From Candidatus Melainabacteria bacterium (GTDB lineage Bacteria; Cyanobacteriota; Vampirovibrionia; Caenarcaniphilales; Caenarcanaceae): a stretch of 34,003 nt of DNA. The notes under the pieces were generated by a model. That model was not told the DNA's origin. It saw only the letters and a program-made list of their open reading frames with translations, and searched no databases. The first letter of the stretch is position 1; the number at the start of each line of letters is the position of its first letter. A program made the translations under genes and the position numbers. Of this stretch, positions 30,344 through 34,003 are shown piece by piece. The stretch covers positions 1 through 34,003 of the forward strand of contig DUDU01000017.1 of NCBI GenBank assembly GCA_005110395.1. Reading direction: 5' to 3'.

Positions 30344-32125
30344 ATGGCACAATCAAAATTAGGCTCAGATTTAAAGCCAGGCTTGAACTTAAATTCCAAT
30401 ACAGAGTTGAGCTTTGCATCACCTTCGAAATCGAGTCAAAAATTAATTTCAATCGGAAGAATAATTGGACCAGGAGAGGAACAAGGCCAAGTCAAAATTC
30501 AAACCAAAGATAATTTACTTTCAAGAATCGGTGAATATTTGGTTTATAAAGTCTCACTATCTGGAGAAGACAAAGATGTTTTTATCACAATTGTTTCTCG
30601 TAAAATCATTCGTAATATTCCCGCAAGTTTTTTGGCTGATCCAGAAACTGATGGTATGGAAATCGCAGAAGCCTTGGGTTTAGACAATGCACTTGATGGG
30701 ATTGAATATGAATTAACCGCTAATACTTTAGGTTATTTTGATCCTCAATTAGAGGCCTTTGTGAATCCGCGCATAAATCCCAATCCAAATACCAAAGTTT
30801 TTCTGGCTTCTGATGAACTTATTAAACCTGCGCTTTTCTCCAAACAAGCTGGCGAAGTCGGGTCAGCAACAATTGGACATTTACTTTTGCGCCCAAATCT
30901 TTCCACCATTCTCAATGTTAGAGAAATGGTTTCAACTCACTTAGCAATCCTAGCAGGGACAGGCTCAGGCAAGAGCTATTTGGCAAGAGTTTTGGTTGAA
31001 GAATTAATGAGACCATATAACCGAGCAGCGATTTTGATTTTAGATCCGCATGGTGAATACCAATCATTGTCAGATTTGAGTTCTAGAGCAGAATTTCAGG
31101 CACCCGCAGCGACAAACTCTTCGCAGCCATATAAAGCCAGTGTACAGGTTTTGATTCCAGGTGATAACTTTCAGGTTTCAATCTTTGAACTTTCTTTTGG
31201 TGATATTAGATTTTTATTGCCTGATTTATCAGAGAAGATGAGCACTTATCTTGAATCAATTCACGATAGAGCCTACAAAAAAGCCCGTGCAGCTCGCAGG
31301 AAATGGACTTATCGCGATTTGCTAATTGAATTGGAAGATATGCTTGAAGAATCTGAGATAGAAGCCAATAGCAGCAAATCAACGCTGGAAGCACTCAAAT
31401 GGCGCTTAGAAAAAAGATTTAACCCAAAAGGAGACAGACCAAAAATATTTATTGATGATGCTGGAACACCACTGGAAAAGCTCTTTAGACCTGGACAATG
31501 CACAGTATTGAAACTAGAGGGGGTTGAAGAAGAAGAGCAACAGGTAATGGCAGCTATTTTGCTCAAAAAAGTTTATGCCGCTAGAGAGCGAACCGTTAGA
31601 GGAGATACTGAGCCAGGAGCCGATAATGCTTTGGAATATCCAGTTTTTGTTTTGGTGGAAGAAGCACATCGTTTTGCGCCAGCTGGAGATAGCGGATCGA
31701 TTTCAGCCAAGATTTTGAGAACGGTTTTGGCGGAAGGACGCAAATTTGGAGTTGGAGTTGGATTGATTACGCAAAGGCCAGGAAAGCTCGATCAAAATGT
31801 TTTGTCACAATGCATGACTCAGTTTTTGATGCGCATAATAAATCCAACGGATCAAGACAGCATAGCCAAAGGCGTAGAAAGTGCAGGACGTGAATTGCTC
31901 AAAGAATTGCCATCTCTCTCTAAAGGGCAAGCTATTGTGGCGGGTGTAGCGGTAAGAACTCCGATTTTGTTTAAAGTCAGAAAATCATATAGTGAACATA
32001 AAGGAGCTAGTGCTAATGCACCTGAAGAATGGGTTCAGTATTTTGATACAAATCGCACAGTTAGCCGCAAAGTTTCACAGGCTGTTCTTGGCAATGAAAG
32101 CACTGATGATGATTGGTTGAATTGA
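30344..32125 (+). CDS. HerA/DUF87-type ATPase with N-terminal barrel domain
   Basis: LAILAGTGSGKSYLARVLVEEL, ILILDPHGEY, VLVEEAHRFAP, GVGLITQRPGKLDQNVLSQCMTQFLMRI. ORF opens with TTG at 30308, but ATG 30344 with AGGAAG upstream is a better start. Confidence 0.9.
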   Translation: MAQSKLGSDLKPGLNLNSNTELSFASPSKSSQKLISIGRIIGPGEEQGQVKIQTKDNLLSRIGEYLVYKVSLSGEDKDVFITIVSRKIIRNIPASFLADPETDGMEIAEALGLDNALDGIEYELTANTLGYFDPQLEAFVNPRINPNPNTKVFLASDELIKPALFSKQAGEVGSATIGHLLLRPNLSTILNVREMVSTHLAILAGTGSGKSYLARVLVEELMRPYNRAAILILDPHGEYQSLSDLSSRAEFQAPAATNSSQPYKASVQVLIPGDNFQVSIFELSFGDIRFLLPDLSEKMSTYLESIHDRAYKKARAARRKWTYRDLLIELEDMLEESEIEANSSKSTLEALKWRLEKRFNPKGDRPKIFIDDAGTPLEKLFRPGQCTVLKLEGVEEEEQQVMAAILLKKVYAARERTVRGDTEPGADNALEYPVFVLVEEAHRFAPAGDSGSISAKILRTVLAEGRKFGVGVGLITQRPGKLDQNVLSQCMTQFLMRIINPTDQDSIAKGVESAGRELLKELPSLSKGQAIVAGVAVRTPILFKVRKSYSEHKGASANAPEEWVQYFDTNRTVSRKVSQAVLGNESTDDDWLN

Positions 32126-32131
32126 GTTTAG
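32056..32131 (+). repeat. Direct repeat copy 1 (3' end of the HerA-type gene plus 6 nt)
   Basis: 76 nt aligned without gaps to 33583-33658, 5 mismatches. Confidence 0.97.
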
Positions 32132-32216
32132 ATTTCCTGGAGAGGGATTTCAAGTAAAAAAAGTAACTAGGGAAAAAGAGACTTGAAATGAAATATGTTT
32201 AGTTTCTGATAGAGTT

Positions 32217-33254
32217 ATGAGGAGAGTGTGGGGGCGGATTATGCTAAACAGACATGATTTACCAAAGACAAAAAGAGAATTGAGATCATTTCCTTTTGAA
32301 CGTATCAAAGAGGATCTAATACAGTCTTCTTTGGGTTCAACATATACAAGAGCTGGTAATGATTTGATTTATCAACCAATTGGTAGATATGCTGATGGTA
32401 TAGGTCTAGTTACAATGCGACATTACACCAAAGAGCAATTAGAAGCAATATGTAGCTGTGGTCAGAGAAAACGCAAATTCAAAAACTGTTGTGCCCCTAA
32501 TGAAAAAGACAGGATTATATATGAAACCCTTTGGTGCGAATTTAATGTCCCCGTTGACTCAACAGCTTTAGAATTTAGACAAGATCCAAGAACCGAAGAA
32601 GTACGTATCTTTGAGCGAACAACAAGGATACAAATTTATCCAAATAGAGCTTATCTATTGGGTGATTTTAAACATCAGAACGATCTCAAGCAAAAAAACA
32701 CTCCGACTTATAAAATTCCTCTTCTACCAAGTTCCTTACAAGGAAATGAGCTTAATGCATTAAAACAGTTTGATGGACTGTGTGTGATGGATACAAACCA
32801 GTTTCTACCTAATCCGAAAATTTCAGCTGGAATTCCTTTTTTGCTTGATGTTCAAGACATAAGAACAAGCTCAAAAGAAATAAAACTTTTTCCTCTACCA
32901 GGAATGGGGGTTACTCATGAAGAAAAGCCCGAGAATATAGGCTGGGCATTGGCTATTGATCAGATTCTTAAGCTTCCTAACTATACAGAGAAAATGAGAA
33001 TAGGGATTGTAGTAGATGCCGATCTAGATAACTTGGATGAGTACAACAAGCGAACAAAACCATATGTGGGTACATCATTTCTACCACAAGGCTTTGAGTT
33101 GATTTTCGCTACAGACGAGGGTGGTAAGTCACTTCTACGAAAATGCATTGAAAAATGTCACAAAGAAGGAAAAAGACTAATGGAAATTTTTAGACATGAA
33201 GAAGAAGTAATTAAGAAAGAACATTATCCATCGATGACTTCACTCACACAATGA
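32217..33254 (+). CDS. SEC-C-motif protein of unknown function (345 aa; ATG at 32241 is an alternative start)
   Basis: ICSCGQRKRKFKNCCAP = SEC-C-like zinc-binding motif; remainder unrecognised. Confidence 0.75.
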   Translation: MRRVWGRIMLNRHDLPKTKRELRSFPFERIKEDLIQSSLGSTYTRAGNDLIYQPIGRYADGIGLVTMRHYTKEQLEAICSCGQRKRKFKNCCAPNEKDRIIYETLWCEFNVPVDSTALEFRQDPRTEEVRIFERTTRIQIYPNRAYLLGDFKHQNDLKQKNTPTYKIPLLPSSLQGNELNALKQFDGLCVMDTNQFLPNPKISAGIPFLLDVQDIRTSSKEIKLFPLPGMGVTHEEKPENIGWALAIDQILKLPNYTEKMRIGIVVDADLDNLDEYNKRTKPYVGTSFLPQGFELIFATDEGGKSLLRKCIEKCHKEGKRLMEIFRHEEEVIKKEHYPSMTSLTQ

Positions 33255-33484
33255 ATATCAAATCACTCTGTCTTATTCTCTATTTTGTTTTCAACGTTAG
33301 CTATGCAAGTGGTCGCACTATTCCATTTGAAGAATCACAAACAAACTCACAACAAATACCCATCACTGTAACCGTTCGTTCAACTCAATTTCATTTAAGG
33401 TTTCATCTGGCTCTCCTTGTTCCTGAAGCTTTTCACAAACGTAAGCCTGAACACATACCCCAAATCTCATGCTTTCTTTATTAA
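33251..33484 (+). pseudogene. Probable 5' gene fragment with signal-peptide-like N-terminus running into unrelated sequence
   Basis: ATGA overlap with SEC-C gene; MNIKSLCLILYFVFNVSYASG signal-like; C-terminal half is antisense to a better-looking minus-strand ORF. Confidence 0.4.
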
Positions 33485-33530
33485 TGCGGCTAATAGCAAA
33501 GCCCTCTTTCAAAGGCTGAGAAGAATACAT
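33363..33530 (-). CDS. Small 55-aa ORF (MYSSQPLKEGFAISRINKESMRFGVCVQAYVCEKLQEQGEPDETLNEIELNERLQ), function unknown
   Basis: ATG at 33530 to TGA at 33363-33365; below ORF-track cutoff; coding-like composition. Confidence 0.45.
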   Translation of the reverse strand: MYSSQPLKEGFAISRINKESMRFGVCVQAYVCEKLQEQGEPDETLNEIELNERLQ

Positions 33531-33582
33531 GTAAAAGCCTTAGCAATCGAAAAGACACTGAGAGATAAGCCAAGCATTAGAA

Positions 33583-33658
33583 CATAGTTAGCTGCAAAGT
33601 TTCACAAGCTGTTCTTGGCAATGAAAGCACTGATGATGATTTATTGAATTGAGTTTAG
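33583..33658 (+). pseudogene. Direct repeat copy 2: displaced 3'-terminal fragment of the HerA-type gene (IVSCKVSQAVLGNESTDDDLLN*)
   Basis: 71/76 identity to 32056-32131, still reads in the herA frame to the same TGA. Confidence 0.9.
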
Positions 33659-33755
33659 GCTTTGCTTCTTCTCTTTGGGGATATCCATAGAAAGTGTTTA
33701 AATCAATTCAGTGGGTGAATATTATTTCAGGCCAAACTTTAGAATTGGAGAAATT

Positions 33756-33794
33756 ATGGATTTAATATCTGCTGGTGATGTTGATCCGATTTAG
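33756..33794 (+). pseudogene. 5' start of an ORF (MDLISAGDVDPI*) apparently interrupted by the IS3-type element
   Basis: GGAG at 33747-33750 before ATG 33756; open frame abuts the end of the transposase-bearing element within about 12 codons. Confidence 0.35.
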
Positions 33795-34003
33795 GAGACA
33801 AACTTTTTAGAGATATAGTGATACTCTTCGAATTGAAGAGGGGACAGATAATTCAAGGTTGAATGCTTTCTTTCCCGATTAAAGTAAATCTCTATGTATT
33901 GAAATATACCCGATTTAGCCTCCTTTCTTGAAATAAATTTTTCGTGATTAACAAACTCGGTTTTTAATTTGCCGAAAAAGCTCTCTGCAACGGCATTATC
34001 GTA
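33791..34003 (-). mobile_element. IS3-family transposase (OrfB, DDE integrase core) C-terminal end, truncated by window edge
   Basis: Translated minus strand YDNAVAESFFGKLKTEFVNHEKFISRKEAKSGIFQYIEIYFNRERKHSTLNYLSPLQFEEYHYISKKFVS*, typical IS3-family OrfB C-terminus. Confidence 0.93.

Noticed and set aside
30465-31566. Small ORFs overlapping the HerA-type gene (30465-30683, 31206-31394, 31309-31566)
   Set aside because: Out-of-frame/antisense to a confident conserved gene.
30344-32125. HerA gene as part of a HerA-nuclease or HerA-SIR2 defence pair
   Set aside because: No NurA, SIR2 or nuclease partner adjacent in the normal position; a stand-alone DUF87/HerA ATPase with housekeeping neighbours is the simpler reading.

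Overview
This is a 34 kb AT-rich bacterial chromosomal window with a mostly housekeeping backbone and several accessory insertions. The backbone includes tyrA, plsC, cdsA, rpsG/rpsL, a TPR protein, clpC, a cupin, cheR/cheD and a CheC-like gene, a HAD phosphatase, RNase HI, vanW-like, hisZ, hisG, lpxB, nuoN/ndhB, a polyprenyl synthase and a HerA-type ATPase. The gene set (ClpC, LpxB, HisZ/short HisG, an isolated NuoN/NdhB) would fit a non-photosynthetic cyanobacterial relative such as a Melainabacteria/Vampirovibrionia-type genome, but that is inference only. Main accessory signals: (1) a solitary 1516-aa protein with an Mrr-like (D...QxK) nuclease-type N-terminus, a STAND/P-loop NTPase core and a long C-terminal region, i.e. 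an Avs-like anti-phage candidate; (2) an ABC/OLD-type ATPase plus a 186-aa partner, translationally coupled to each other and to tyrA, with a possible D...(D/E)xK motif in the partner; (3) a 76-nt imperfect direct repeat (71/76 identical) of the 3' end of the HerA-family gene, 1527 bp downstream, bracketing a SEC-C-motif gene and gene fragments, beside a truncated IS3-family transposase that appears to interrupt another ORF. Two short coding-like ORFs (51 and 55 aa) fall below the cutoff of the supplied ORF track. I saw no convincing tRNA, rRNA or CRISPR array.
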